Below are positions 55,575-64,000 of a stretch of 64,000 bases of DNA, one piece after another. Under the pieces are notes generated by a model. It saw only the letters and a program-made list of their open reading frames with translations. It did not search any database and had not been told where the DNA came from. Positions within the stretch are counted from its first letter, which is position 1. Every line of letters begins with the position of its first letter. The stretch is from Allomuricauda sp. (GTDB lineage: Bacteria; Bacteroidota; Bacteroidia; Flavobacteriales; Flavobacteriaceae). A program made the position numbers and the translations under genes. The stretch spans positions 32,542-96,541 of the forward strand of contig NZ_JACESV010000007.1 of NCBI RefSeq assembly GCF_013911645.1. The letters run 5' to 3'.

Positions 55575-55582
55575 TATATTTG
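55575..55582 (+). promoter_or_regulatory. -7 box before the DUF819 gene
   Basis: TATATTTG matches TAnnTTTG, 21 bp before the ATG; no clear -33 element. Confidence 0.45.
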
Positions 55583-55603
55583 GGCAATTAGCTTACAAAT
55601 TCT

Positions 55604-56866
55604 ATGGACCAACTACCTTTTACCCAAGACACCGTCATATTTGGACTGCTTTGCCTCTGTTTAGGTTTTGTTTTCTACACCTCTTCCATTAAAACAGGGT
55701 TTTGGGGCAAATTTTATCGTGTGATCCCTACGGTACTCATGTGCTACCTCTTGCCTGCTATTTTGGCCAGTGTGGGCATTATAGACGAGTCATCGTCCAA
55801 CACTTATTATGTGGCCAGTCGCTATCTTCTGCCCGCAGCTTTAATTTTGATGACATTAAGTATTGACCTAAAAGCCATTATGAACCTAGGTTCCAAAGCA
55901 TTGATTATGTTTTTGACCGGAACCGTGGGCATAGTAATCGGCGGGCCAATCGCCATATTGATTGTTTCCATATTTTCTCCCGAAACAGTCGGTGGTGTTG
56001 GACCAGATGCTGTTTGGAGGGGACTTGCCACCATCGCAGGAAGCTGGATCGGGGGTGGTGCCAACCAAGCCGCCATGCTCGAAGTGTTCAAATACAATCA
56101 AGAAAGTTATGGGGGCATGGTACTTATTGATATTGTGGTTGCCAACCTATGGTTGGCCATCATCCTGTTGGGGGTGGGCAAAACGGACAAAATTGACCGT
56201 TGGCTCAAGGCCGACACCTCATCCATTGAAGCGCTCAAGGTAAAAGTATCTACCCACACTGAAAAAATTGCAAGGGTCACCACACTCAAGGATTTCATTA
56301 TGTTGTTGTTCTTTGCATTTGTGGGAGTGGGCGTAGCCCATTTAACTGGACACCATTTTGCCGGTTTTTTACAGGATAATTTTGAGGTCATCCGAAATCC
56401 GCAAAAAATATTGTCCTCCCTTGGGTCTGAATTTCTTTGGATGGTTGTTTTTGCCACCGCTATCGGAATCGGTCTCTCTTTTACCAAGGCCAAAAATTAT
56501 GAAGGTGCCGGAGCCAGTAAAATTGGCGGCATGTTCATTTATATTTTAGTGGCGACCATCGGAATGAAAATGGATTTGGGCAAAGTACTGGACAACCCGG
56601 GGCTTATTGCCATTGGACTAATTTGGATCACCATCCATGCCGGGCTGCTTATTTTGATGGCGAAAATTATAAAAGCACCTTTCTTTTTCTTGGCCGTGGG
56701 CAGTCAGGCCAATGTAGGAGGGGCTGCTTCTGCTCCCGTTGTTGCCGCTGAGTTCCACCCTTCCTTGACCTCTGTGGGCATTCTTTTGGCTGTTTTTGGC
56801 TATGTTGTGGGTACGGCAGGAGCCTATTTATGCGCTTTGTTGATGGAAGTCGCCTCAAATGTTTAA
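55604..56866 (+). CDS. DUF819 family membrane protein
   Basis: 420 aa with ten or more transmembrane segments and the family stretches ATIAGSWIGGGANQAAMLEVF and VGSQANVGGAASAPVVAAEF, which resemble the repeats of transporters with inverted topology. The substrate is unknown. The next gene starts 42 bp on and may be cotranscribed. Confidence 0.92.
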   Translation: MDQLPFTQDTVIFGLLCLCLGFVFYTSSIKTGFWGKFYRVIPTVLMCYLLPAILASVGIIDESSSNTYYVASRYLLPAALILMTLSIDLKAIMNLGSKALIMFLTGTVGIVIGGPIAILIVSIFSPETVGGVGPDAVWRGLATIAGSWIGGGANQAAMLEVFKYNQESYGGMVLIDIVVANLWLAIILLGVGKTDKIDRWLKADTSSIEALKVKVSTHTEKIARVTTLKDFIMLLFFAFVGVGVAHLTGHHFAGFLQDNFEVIRNPQKILSSLGSEFLWMVVFATAIGIGLSFTKAKNYEGAGASKIGGMFIYILVATIGMKMDLGKVLDNPGLIAIGLIWITIHAGLLILMAKIIKAPFFFLAVGSQANVGGAASAPVVAAEFHPSLTSVGILLAVFGYVVGTAGAYLCALLMEVASNV

Positions 56867-56908
56867 ATATTTTCAGAAGATTATGCATATTTGCCGAGCT
56901 AAAATTAT

Positions 56909-57610
56909 ATGATGAAGCGGATTTTGTTTGTATTGCTTGTTGGAATTACCGTACTGTCCTGTGAACGGCCTACGGAAAACACCATGACCGTTAGTGGAAA
57001 CATTAAAGGACTTAAAAAGGGAACCCTTTATTTACAACAATTCAAGGATTCCACCTTGGCTGTTTTGGATTCTTTGGAAATAAAGGGAGACGGGGCATTT
57101 AGTTTTTCGACCGAGGTGGCCGAACCAGAGATATTTTATCTCTACCTAAAGAAGGAAGACAATAATGACATCAACGATAGAATTACCTTTTTTGGAGAGT
57201 CGGGGAACATTGTAATCAATACGGCTTGGAACACTTTTGATACCAATGTCGAAATTTCAGGTTCCAAATCCCATGAAAAGCTCTTGGAGTTTTACGAAAT
57301 GGCTTCCAAATTCAACATCAAGGAACTAACATTGGCGCAACAAGCTTCCACACCCGAATTACAGGAAGATTCCGTTGCTTTGGACTCCATTCAACGATTA
57401 ATGAACCAAAACATGATCAGCAGATACCGATATGCCCTAAATTTTGGCCTCAACAATGGAGATTCTTATGCCACTCCCTATATTATGATGACAGAGGCCA
57501 GCGAGGCAAATCCAAAGTATTTGGACTCCATCTACAAAGGATTGACCCCAGAGGTGGCTGCATCCAAATACGGAAAAAAATTCAAAGAATTTTTGGATAA
57601 AAATAATTAG
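56909..57610 (+). CDS. DUF4369 lipoprotein
   Basis: 233 aa. Lipobox VLSC. The mature N-terminus (TVSGNIKGLKKGTLYLQQF...STLAVLDSLEIKGDGAF) is the DUF4369 sandwich that usually precedes a thioredoxin domain, but here the chain ends after about 120 further helical residues with no thioredoxin fold or CxxC. Met2 is an alternative start. It overlaps the end of the convergent 90-aa gene by 4 bp. Confidence 0.87.
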   Translation: MMKRILFVLLVGITVLSCERPTENTMTVSGNIKGLKKGTLYLQQFKDSTLAVLDSLEIKGDGAFSFSTEVAEPEIFYLYLKKEDNNDINDRITFFGESGNIVINTAWNTFDTNVEISGSKSHEKLLEFYEMASKFNIKELTLAQQASTPELQEDSVALDSIQRLMNQNMISRYRYALNFGLNNGDSYATPYIMMTEASEANPKYLDSIYKGLTPEVAASKYGKKFKEFLDKNN

Positions 57611-57879
57611 GCTTCAAGGCTATTGAGCTGTTCGACCAATTTAGTGGCCTTTTCCTCCAATTCATTTCGTATGGACTTAAAGTGGGCTTTAGTGTCCTCT
57701 ATCTTTTTTTGATTGATTTTATCCATGAGGTTGTCGTACACCTCAATAGCTTCGTCTATGATTACGGTTCCTTCTTCAGATTCTTTGTTACCTGAACCGG
57801 CTTCCCATATATAAACAGCCTCAATAATGTCTCCCAAGACATAATTGACATCTTTTTTTAAATCACGAATACTTGGCAT
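57607..57879 (-). CDS. hypothetical coiled-coil protein
   Basis: 90 aa, acidic and helical, without a signal peptide; the C-terminal half (MDKINQKKIEDTKAHFKSIRNELEEKATKLVEQL) has heptad-like spacing. Not recognised as a family. It lies 28 bp downstream of manA on the same strand and may belong to that operon. Confidence 0.8.
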   Translation of the reverse strand: MPSIRDLKKDVNYVLGDIIEAVYIWEAGSGNKESEEGTVIIDEAIEVYDNLMDKINQKKIEDTKAHFKSIRNELEEKATKLVEQLNSLEA

Positions 57880-57907
57880 AATGCAGCAGTTTTGTTTAAA
57901 GATAGTA

Positions 57908-58876
57908 TTAAATGGTAACTTCTAAAAGTTTAGCTCCTTGGGTATCAATATCTACATAATTACTTGATGCAGCAACAAGAACAGTTTCCCCTTTTTTAAT
58001 GGATGCGCTTCCCCAATCGTTGTTAATGGTTGCTTCTCCACCAACGCACATATAAATTGTAAAAGAATCCCTATCCGTTACATTTTGCTTTAAAGGTTGG
58101 GCCAACTCCATAAAATTTGTTTTAAAGTAGGGGCAATCCACCATAGGGTTGACAGCATCTGGCAGTTTCGGATAATCTATCTTAAAATCATCCTTTTTTT
58201 CATAGTCGATGGCATCAACGGCCAAGCAAGTGTGTAATTCCCTTAGGTTTCCATCCTTATCCTTTCTGTTGAAATCGAAAACTCTATAGGTAATATCGGA
58301 AGTCTGCTGAATCTCTGCTAAAAGCACACCAGCCCCAATGGCATGGATTTTTCCCGTATTGATAAAGAAGGTATCCCCTTCCCCTACTTCTTCATAGTTC
58401 ATCAAATCGGTTAAAGTGCCCTCTTCAATACTTTTAATGTACTCTTGTTTTTCTACATCTTTGTTGAAACCCACAATCAGTTTAGCGCCAGGGTCGGCAT
58501 CCATAATGTACCACATCTCCGTTTTTCCAAAGGAATTGTGTCGTTCTTTGGCCAACTCGTCGTTGGGGTGCAATTGTATGGAAAGGTCTTGCTTGGCATC
58601 AATAAATTTGATGAGTATGGGAAATTCGTTCCCAAAATGTTCCATAACACTCTTTCCCAAAAGTGCTTCTCCTTGTTCATTCATCAAATGTTGAAGCGAA
58701 GTTCCCGCCAAGTCCCCATTGGATACTTCAGAAATATCGCCATAGACTCCGGAGAGTTCCCAGCTTTCGCCAGTAATATCGCTTTCAATGGGCTTGTTTA
58801 AAACATCTTTTAATTTGGTGCCTCCCCAAAGTCTTTCCTTAAGTATCGGTTTAAATTTTAATGGATATAGGCTCAT
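57908..58876 (-). CDS. manA: type I phosphomannose isomerase ManA
   Basis: 322 aa of the short bacterial class I type: Zn ligands in SIQLHPND and the GKIHAIGAG segment, with the catalytic Arg region near SDITYRVFDFNRKD. It interconverts fructose-6-phosphate and mannose-6-phosphate. It starts 1 bp after the queD stop, third in the idi-queD-manA row. Confidence 0.92.
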   Translation of the reverse strand: MSLYPLKFKPILKERLWGGTKLKDVLNKPIESDITGESWELSGVYGDISEVSNGDLAGTSLQHLMNEQGEALLGKSVMEHFGNEFPILIKFIDAKQDLSIQLHPNDELAKERHNSFGKTEMWYIMDADPGAKLIVGFNKDVEKQEYIKSIEEGTLTDLMNYEEVGEGDTFFINTGKIHAIGAGVLLAEIQQTSDITYRVFDFNRKDKDGNLRELHTCLAVDAIDYEKKDDFKIDYPKLPDAVNPMVDCPYFKTNFMELAQPLKQNVTDRDSFTIYMCVGGEATINNDWGSASIKKGETVLVAASSNYVDIDTQGAKLLEVTI

Positions 58877-58877
58877 C

Positions 58878-59285
58878 TTATCCTGTATAGGTTACAAAAT
58901 TTCGAGGGGTTTCATAGAGTACTACCTCCAACTCCTTATCTTTACTTATATGGGGCCTTAATTTATTCCATATAACTACCGCTATGTTTTCGGCTGTAGG
59001 GTTTAAATTCTCGAATTCTGGAACATCCAGGTTCAGGTTTTTATGGTCCAGAGCTTCCTCCACATGTTCCTTGATCAATTCCTTGAGGACTTTTAAATCC
59101 ATAACAAAGCCAGTTTCCTGATCAATTTCCCCTGTAACACTGACTATAAGGTCGTAATTATGTCCGTGAAACTTTGGGTTGTTGCATTTTCCAAAAACAG
59201 CATTGTTTTTTTCGTTATCCCAATCTGGTCTGTACAATCTATGCGCGGCATTGAAACTGGCCTTTCTACTTGCTTTTACTTTCAT
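58878..59285 (-). CDS. queD: 6-pyruvoyltetrahydropterin/6-carboxytetrahydropterin synthase QueD
   Basis: 135 aa. The Zn ligands His15, His40 and His42 (FNAAHRL, FHGHNYD) and the catalytic Cys34 are present. The Cys position and length favour the queuosine-pathway enzyme, but a biopterin role is not excluded. Its start overlaps the stop of idi (ATGA, 59282-59285). Confidence 0.92.
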   Translation of the reverse strand: MKVKASRKASFNAAHRLYRPDWDNEKNNAVFGKCNNPKFHGHNYDLIVSVTGEIDQETGFVMDLKVLKELIKEHVEEALDHKNLNLDVPEFENLNPTAENIAVVIWNKLRPHISKDKELEVVLYETPRNFVTYTG

Positions 59286-59815
59286 TGTGCCTGGGTGTTT
59301 TGCATAAGATGGTCGTAGAAACGTTCAAAAATAATTTTGAACCATGCGGTGTACTCTTCGGGGTTTTCTGCCATATCCCTTTTAATGTCTTCAGGATGCA
59401 TCCATTTCCAATCGGCAACTTCATCTGGATTGATATTGGGCTCGTTTTCAAAATATCCCACCATCACATGGTCGAACTCGTGTTCGGTAAGGCCATTGTC
59501 AAAAGGGGCCTTGTACACAAAATTGAAAAGTTCCTTGAGTTCGGTGGTAAAGCCCATCTCTTCCATGAGCCTGCGTTTACCGGCATCAATATTGCTTTCT
59601 CCTTCCCGTTGATGGCTACAGCATGTATTGGTCCACAACAATGGGGAATGGTATTTATCCTTGGCCCTTTGCTGGAGCATGGTCTCTCCCTTGGCATTCA
59701 TCACAAAAACCGAGAATGCCCGGTGCAGCAATGCCTTTTCATGGGCTTCCATTTTGGGCATTAAACCTATGGGTTCGTCCTTTTCATTTACAAGTATCAC
59801 ATTTTCCTCTCTCAT
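59282..59815 (-). CDS. idi: isopentenyl-diphosphate delta-isomerase (type I, Nudix)
   Basis: 177 aa. Metal ligands His25 and His31, catalytic Cys66 (NTCCSHQ) and Glu113 (EHEFDHVMVG) match the E. coli enzyme. It interconverts IPP and DMAPP, the building blocks of carotenoids and quinones, so it serves the crt pathway 44 kb away. First gene of the idi-queD-manA row. Confidence 0.94.
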   Translation of the reverse strand: MREENVILVNEKDEPIGLMPKMEAHEKALLHRAFSVFVMNAKGETMLQQRAKDKYHSPLLWTNTCCSHQREGESNIDAGKRRLMEEMGFTTELKELFNFVYKAPFDNGLTEHEFDHVMVGYFENEPNINPDEVADWKWMHPEDIKRDMAENPEEYTAWFKIIFERFYDHLMQNTQAQ

Positions 59816-59871
59816 TTGGTAAAAATATGACCTTTGCGATAAAATAACGGGAATAGGTATTTAAATTCTTC

Positions 59872-60825
59872 CTAAAAGAAACGTGGGGATTTCATGTTTC
59901 CGATATTTCTGATAAAATCATACCTTAAAATGATTTCAAAGGAACCATCGTTAAAGGTGGCCGCTCCAAGTTCCGATATCTCACGGTCATAGGCGAGACC
60001 AATCATAAATTGATCGGACAACATGAAGCCCATAAGTCCACTAAACGCGGCATCCCAGCGGTAGGCCACCCCACCAATAAATTTTTCGTTCAACATAAAG
60101 TTGGCGGAGAGATCCACTTGTAATGGTGCCCCTTGTACCGTTTTGGTCAAAAGTGTGGGCTTAAACTTTAAAGATGGGTTTAGATCCCAAACATATCCAG
60201 TAATTAGGTAAAGGTTCATCTGTTCCTTGGCCGTAGAAGCCGAGGATGAGTCAAAATGGGTGGTCTCCAACATTCTTGGAGCCGAAATACCGGCATAAAA
60301 TTTATCGGTATGGTAGTATACACCAGCCCCAATGTTCGGGGAAAATTTATTCTGAATGTCCTGTTGTGATCGTAGTTGTGGATCCACCTCGTACTCATCG
60401 AGTTCGGAATAGCGTATGTCCAACATGTGTGCACTTGCCTTAAGACCAAAACTCAATTTACCTTCATCTGAAGTTTGTATGGTATAGGAGAAATCCACAT
60501 CAAAATAGGTCTCGGAAGTAGGCCCGATCTTATCGTTTACAATAGATAATCCCAAACCAACACCACGATAACCAACCGGTGTGTGAACATTTAAGGTTTG
60601 GGTCTCTGGTGCTCCATCGAGCCCCAACCATTGGTTACGGTACAGGCCTGCAATGCTCAAGTGACCCCGTGAACCTGCATAGGCCGGGTTAACACTTACC
60701 GTGTTGTACATATATTGGGTGTACTGTGCATCTTGTTGTGCATATATGCTCGCCACACCAAGTAGAAACAGCACAAACAACCATTGCATTTTTCCTTTAA
60801 ACATCTTTTTCTCCACAGTAACCAT
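59872..60825 (-). CDS. PorP/SprF family type IX secretion membrane protein
   Basis: 317 aa (the Met at 60804 would give a shorter N-terminus, MFKGKMQWLF). A signal peptide ends at AQQ and the family start DAQYTQYMYNTVSVNPAYAGSRG follows; the rest is a membrane barrel. PorP/SprF proteins attach type B T9SS cargo to the surface. It follows the cargo gene after 3 bp, the standard pairing. Confidence 0.95.
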   Translation of the reverse strand: MVTVEKKMFKGKMQWLFVLFLLGVASIYAQQDAQYTQYMYNTVSVNPAYAGSRGHLSIAGLYRNQWLGLDGAPETQTLNVHTPVGYRGVGLGLSIVNDKIGPTSETYFDVDFSYTIQTSDEGKLSFGLKASAHMLDIRYSELDEYEVDPQLRSQQDIQNKFSPNIGAGVYYHTDKFYAGISAPRMLETTHFDSSSASTAKEQMNLYLITGYVWDLNPSLKFKPTLLTKTVQGAPLQVDLSANFMLNEKFIGGVAYRWDAAFSGLMGFMLSDQFMIGLAYDREISELGAATFNDGSFEIILRYDFIRNIGNMKSPRFF

Positions 60826-60828
60826 TCT

Positions 60829-62856
60829 TTATCTGTTTATGTATAGATAACCTGAAATTTGTTTCATGTTTCCATTTTGATCCTCATAATCTATTACGTA
60901 GAAATAGGTGCCAACTGGTAATTTGTTATCCTTATCCACGGTAACCCTTCCTTGGGAAGTACCATCAAAGACATTACCGCTGGTATTATAGGACTTGGTC
61001 TGGAAAACCATTACCCCCCATCTATTGTAAATTCGCACGGTGTTGTTCGGGTAGTTTTCTATATATTTTATGGTAAACACATCATGTACTGTATCACCAT
61101 TTGGTGTAATTACATTGATTGGGTCGAGTTCTTCTTCTGTATCGGTCAACTCACCCAAGTCTTGATCTAGGTAATTTGGAATACCATTTTCGTTGGAATC
61201 ATCGTTGGCATAGTTTCCATCCATATCCAAATCTTCATCTATGGTTTCGATGCCGTCATCGTCATCATCGGAATCCCTAAAATCCGGGATACCGTCGGAA
61301 TCGTTATCTGGTAAGGTTGTACTTGGGTCATCCATTTCATCGTTTACATCAATGTCGATTACTGTTTCCCCTTCATAACCATCGTCCAAACCGTCGTTAT
61401 CCTTATCGGAACCGATTAACTCCACATCTGCAATACCATCATGGTCATGGTCGTGCCCTTCAATGGCATCGGGGACATTGTCGTTGTCGCTATCCTCGTC
61501 CACATAATCTGGAATACCATCATTATCGGAATCAAGAGGAATCAATCCCACATTTCCATCATTTTCATACGCATCGTCCAAACCGTTACCGTTTTCATCC
61601 GCTAAACTTGGGGCAATGTAACCCAAGACAGATTGCGCTTCAATATTATCAGGAATACCATCATTATCACTATCAATGTCCAAATAATCGGGTATGCCAT
61701 CTCCATCGGTGTCCGTAGGGTTGGTTGATGGGTCATTATCGTTATCGGCGTTCAGGTCTTCAAAACTGTCCACAATACCATCATTGTCACTATCCAAGTC
61801 AATTCCTGAAGGACTTACAATAACCGTGATTGTTGCCGTACTGCAATTTCCATTCGAATCACATAGGGTATAATCAAAGGAATCCGTGCCTGTGAATCCT
61901 GAATTTGGTATGTAGGTAATATCATCATCCGAGGGGTCACCAACCGTGCCATTATCATTTAAAACAACGGTTCCGTTGGATGGGTCTGTAGCTGTGATAG
62001 AACCTGTAGTAGGTATATCGTTATCATTGGTTCGCCAAGAAACAACCGCTTCCACACCTATATCGGTAGATACCGAATCGTCGTTGGTATCCATAATGGG
62101 AAGCACATCCACAGTAACCGTTGCAGTGCTACAATCCCCGAAAGAATTGCAGATGGTGTAGTCAAAACCATCTTTTCCGTTATAATCAGGGTTCGGTGTA
62201 TAGGTCAAGACATCATCGGTCGGGTCATTGGTGGTTCCATTATCATCAATGTTCACTATTCCGTTTGATGGGTCAGTAACCGTCAAAGTACCTTCGGTTG
62301 GTACATCGGAATCATTGTCAAATATGGGCACAGTAATAGAAGTATCCTCATTGACCACGATCATATCATCAGTAAGGCTTGCTGCCTGACTCATACACAC
62401 CACCGTAAAACGTGGCAGTTCTGTACTATTGCCGATTTTTGTAATGGTGGCTACATACCTCATTACAGTTTGGGTACTTGTAACGGTAGGTCTGGTTTTA
62501 TCGCCGCTCAACGCAGGACTCCAGCTCACGGTAGCCCCAGAAGGTACACTGGCAGAAATATCCAAAACCACCTCATTATTTGGGGCTTCGCAATCGGTTA
62601 AAATAAAGTAGCCTGTTGCATTGGAGCCACAGAGTGTACCATCATAAGTTGCAAAATAAACGCCTGGTTGTGTCGCTTCATAAAATGAATTGGTTCCCAA
62701 AACGGTTCCCGTGTCCGATGCCTCAAACCATTGATAGTTATATTCATCACCAGTATCGGGTGCTTGTAGCAAGAATTGTGCATTTGCAAGGTTCATTCCC
62801 ATAAAGAAAATGAACAGTCCAATGAGTAAAGACTTATATGAGGTGTTTGATTTCAA
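60829..62856 (-). CDS. T9SS type B sorting-domain surface protein with Ig-like and TSP3 calcium-binding repeats
   Basis: 675 aa. A signal peptide (1-26), Ig-like domains with the DDMIVVNEDTSITVPIFDND motif (about 160-340, two repeats with YNGKDGFDYTICNS / FTGTDSFDYTLCDS), Asp-rich thrombospondin type 3 repeats (about 345-575; DSDNDGIPDYVDEDSDND units), and a type B T9SS sorting domain (about 578-675; VITPNGD, RIYNRWGVMVF, PVGTYFYVIDY). It should be secreted across the outer membrane and stay on the surface, stabilised by calcium. It lies between a collagen-like gene and PorP/SprF. Confidence 0.94.
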   Translation of the reverse strand: MKSNTSYKSLLIGLFIFFMGMNLANAQFLLQAPDTGDEYNYQWFEASDTGTVLGTNSFYEATQPGVYFATYDGTLCGSNATGYFILTDCEAPNNEVVLDISASVPSGATVSWSPALSGDKTRPTVTSTQTVMRYVATITKIGNSTELPRFTVVCMSQAASLTDDMIVVNEDTSITVPIFDNDSDVPTEGTLTVTDPSNGIVNIDDNGTTNDPTDDVLTYTPNPDYNGKDGFDYTICNSFGDCSTATVTVDVLPIMDTNDDSVSTDIGVEAVVSWRTNDNDIPTTGSITATDPSNGTVVLNDNGTVGDPSDDDITYIPNSGFTGTDSFDYTLCDSNGNCSTATITVIVSPSGIDLDSDNDGIVDSFEDLNADNDNDPSTNPTDTDGDGIPDYLDIDSDNDGIPDNIEAQSVLGYIAPSLADENGNGLDDAYENDGNVGLIPLDSDNDGIPDYVDEDSDNDNVPDAIEGHDHDHDGIADVELIGSDKDNDGLDDGYEGETVIDIDVNDEMDDPSTTLPDNDSDGIPDFRDSDDDDDGIETIDEDLDMDGNYANDDSNENGIPNYLDQDLGELTDTEEELDPINVITPNGDTVHDVFTIKYIENYPNNTVRIYNRWGVMVFQTKSYNTSGNVFDGTSQGRVTVDKDNKLPVGTYFYVIDYEDQNGNMKQISGYLYINR

Positions 62857-62879
62857 ATCTTTTTGAGTCTTTATCGTTC

Positions 62880-64000
62880 TTATTTTACTACAAACACTAC
62901 ATTGATCAATGCATTATAATCAGATGGTTGACCTATGATATCGTAAGTAAGAACACCATTCGCATCAATACTCATATTATCAAAAACCGTTGGGTCTGCA
63001 TAGGTCACATAATAGTATAAATCTGCGGCAGCATATGTGGGTACCGCAGCAGGAGCACCTGTACTGGCTACAGCTGGTGTACCATACTGAGCAACATATT
63101 GGGCATATAGATCTACTGTACGTCCAATTCCATTTGTCGATGCATCTATTGCAATGGATGGCGGATAAAAAATCCTTGCCGCTTTGGATGTAATTGGTGC
63201 TATTGCTTGAATTACGTCTTCGACTTTATCTTCTGTGGTTCCATCACCATCCACATCTACTGGTGAATCTGAATCCACTTCTGATGCTTTTTGATCATCT
63301 GTTGAAGGGTCGCCATTACACACATATTCTGTGTAATCAACTTCACTAACATCTAATGTTCCATTATTATTGTCGTCAATTCCAGTTTCGACTTTTACTC
63401 CTCCAGCTGTACAGTTAAGCCCTGCGGGTTCTGCAGTTGTAACAACTAAATTAGCAAGTCCATCAGGACCTTGTTCACCTATAGGGCCTTGCTCTCCTAT
63501 TGGGCCTTGTGGACCTTGTTCACCAGTTGGACCTTGCAATCCTACCGGACCCTGTTCTCCTTGTATTCCTTGGGGACCTTGTTCTCCGACCGGACCTTGC
63601 GGACCTTGAACGCCGGGATCACCCTGTGGACCCTTGTCACCGGTCTCTCCCTTATCTCCCTGAAGACCTTGTGGACCTTGGATACCGGGGTCACCTTGCG
63701 GACCTTGGATGCCGGGGTCGCCCTGTGGGCCTTTGTCACCGGTCTCTCCCTTATCGCCTGTTTCTCCTTTATCGCCGACAGGGCCTTGCGGACCCTGTAT
63801 GCCGGGGTCGCCCTGGGGGCCCTTGTCGCCTGTCTCTCCTTTGTCACCGACGGGGCCTTGTTCTCCCATTGGGCCTTGAGGTCCCTGTATGCCGGGATCG
63901 CCTTGGGGACCCTTGTCACCGGTCTCTCCCTTATCACCTGTTTCTCCTTTGTCACCGACGGGACCTTGTTCGCCAATCGGGCCTTGAGGTCCCTGTATGC
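62880..64000 (-). CDS. collagen-like repeat protein (partial, start beyond the window)
   Basis: The frame is open from 64000 to the stop at 62880 (373 codons), and repeats continue to the edge, so the N-terminus is missing; Met at 63869 is internal. The first about 190 residues are Gly-x-y triplets such as [13 protein letters not shown] and [10 protein letters not shown]. The C-terminal half is a non-repetitive domain with [22 protein letters not shown] (a calcium-loop-like stretch) and a beta-rich end. Upstream gene of the T9SS cargo/PorP unit, 23 bp from the next gene. It is probably a surface filament or adhesin. Confidence 0.9.
   Translation of the reverse strand, partial: IQGPQGPIGEQGPVGDKGETGDKGETGDKGPQGDPGIQGPQGPMGEQGPVGDKGETGDKGPQGDPGIQGPQGPVGDKGETGDKGETGDKGPQGDPGIQGPQGDPGIQGPQGLQGDKGETGDKGPQGDPGVQGPQGPVGEQGPQGIQGEQGPVGLQGPTGEQGPQGPIGEQGPIGEQGPDGLANLVVTTAEPAGLNCTAGGVKVETGIDDNNNGTLDVSEVDYTEYVCNGDPSTDDQKASEVDSDSPVDVDGDGTTEDKVEDVIQAIAPITSKAARIFYPPSIAIDASTNGIGRTVDLYAQYVAQYGTPAVASTGAPAAVPTYAAADLYYYVTYADPTVFDNMSIDANGVLTYDIIGQPSDYNALINVVFVVK

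Noticed and set aside
63542..63976. 144-codon minus-strand open frame rich in Arg and Val
   Set aside because: Another frame of the collagen-like repeat; it is open only because the repeat length is a multiple of three.
63400..64000. Repeats considered as a CRISPR array
   Set aside because: They encode Gly-x-y triplets in frame, without spacers of constant length or unrelated sequence.

Overview
The window comes from a Bacteroidota chromosome, most likely a marine, carotenoid-pigmented member of the Flavobacteriaceae. The evidence is a SusC/SusD pair with its own ECF sigma factor and FecR-type anti-sigma factor, a type IX secretion (T9SS) type B cargo protein next to a PorP/SprF protein, the rpmB-rpmG-DUF4295-ftsY order, TAnnTTTG-type promoter boxes and a crtI-crtB-crtZ carotenoid operon. 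A Muricauda/Flagellimonas-like genus is possible, but the genus cannot be fixed from the sequence alone. I see no rRNA, phage, transposase or CRISPR array. One tRNA (Leu, GAG) is present. Both window edges cut a gene.

Layout. 1-9.2 kb (minus strand): a phosphate-ester acquisition locus made of ECF sigma, FecR anti-sigma, SusC with an N-terminal signalling (STN) domain, SusD, a lipoprotein alkaline phosphatase, and a fusion of a GDPD-like phosphodiesterase to a second alkaline phosphatase that runs off the left edge. 9.3-12.5 kb: tRNA-Leu, a 7-TM protein with a cytosolic tail, and an AGCS amino acid:cation symporter. 12.6-16.3 kb: a CarH-like MerR/B12 regulator followed by crtI, crtB and crtZ. 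16.3-23.1 kb (minus): two TlpA-like thioredoxins (one without its cysteines), aconitase, a MoxR ATPase and two SurA-like periplasmic foldases. 23.2-27.4 kb: an SRPBCC protein, a small unknown, a class A beta-lactamase-like hydrolase, a Tat-exported Gfo/Idh/MocA oxidoreductase and a DoxX protein. 27.8-37.8 kb (minus): housekeeping genes (rimO, amidase, ftsY, DUF4295, rpmG, rpmB, cinA, HPt, FAH hydrolase, exonuclease, E2 acyltransferase, recR). 37.9-42.5 kb: an SSS symporter, a CoA-binding protein and an outer-membrane beta-barrel protein. 42.8-46 kb (minus): a KAS III enzyme, an ABC1/UbiB kinase and a TetR-like regulator. 46.2-57.6 kb: htpG, a DoxX-like protein, an ECF sigma/membrane-protein pair divergent from a DUF6249 gene, a MOSC protein, an AraC regulator, an S1/P1 nuclease, a DUF5916 protein, a DUF819 protein and a DUF4369 lipoprotein. 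57.6-64 kb (minus): idi-queD-manA, then a surface-protein module of collagen-like protein, T9SS type B protein with calcium-binding repeats, and PorP/SprF.

The most informative observations are regulatory. (1) The MerR regulator before the crt genes keeps the W-x9-EH and ExHxxG signatures of B12 photoreceptors, and the crt promoter shares a GTTTAA...TTAAAC arrangement with the TetR/ABC1 promoter region 33 kb away. (2) The ECF sigma gene at 49.5 kb and its divergent neighbour carry the same TGTAACC-N16-CGTC promoter on opposite strands, and a close variant precedes the outer-membrane protein gene at 40.1 kb, which suggests a small regulon. (3) A plus-strand terminator lies just upstream of susC, where cis-antisense RNAs of Bacteroides polysaccharide loci end.
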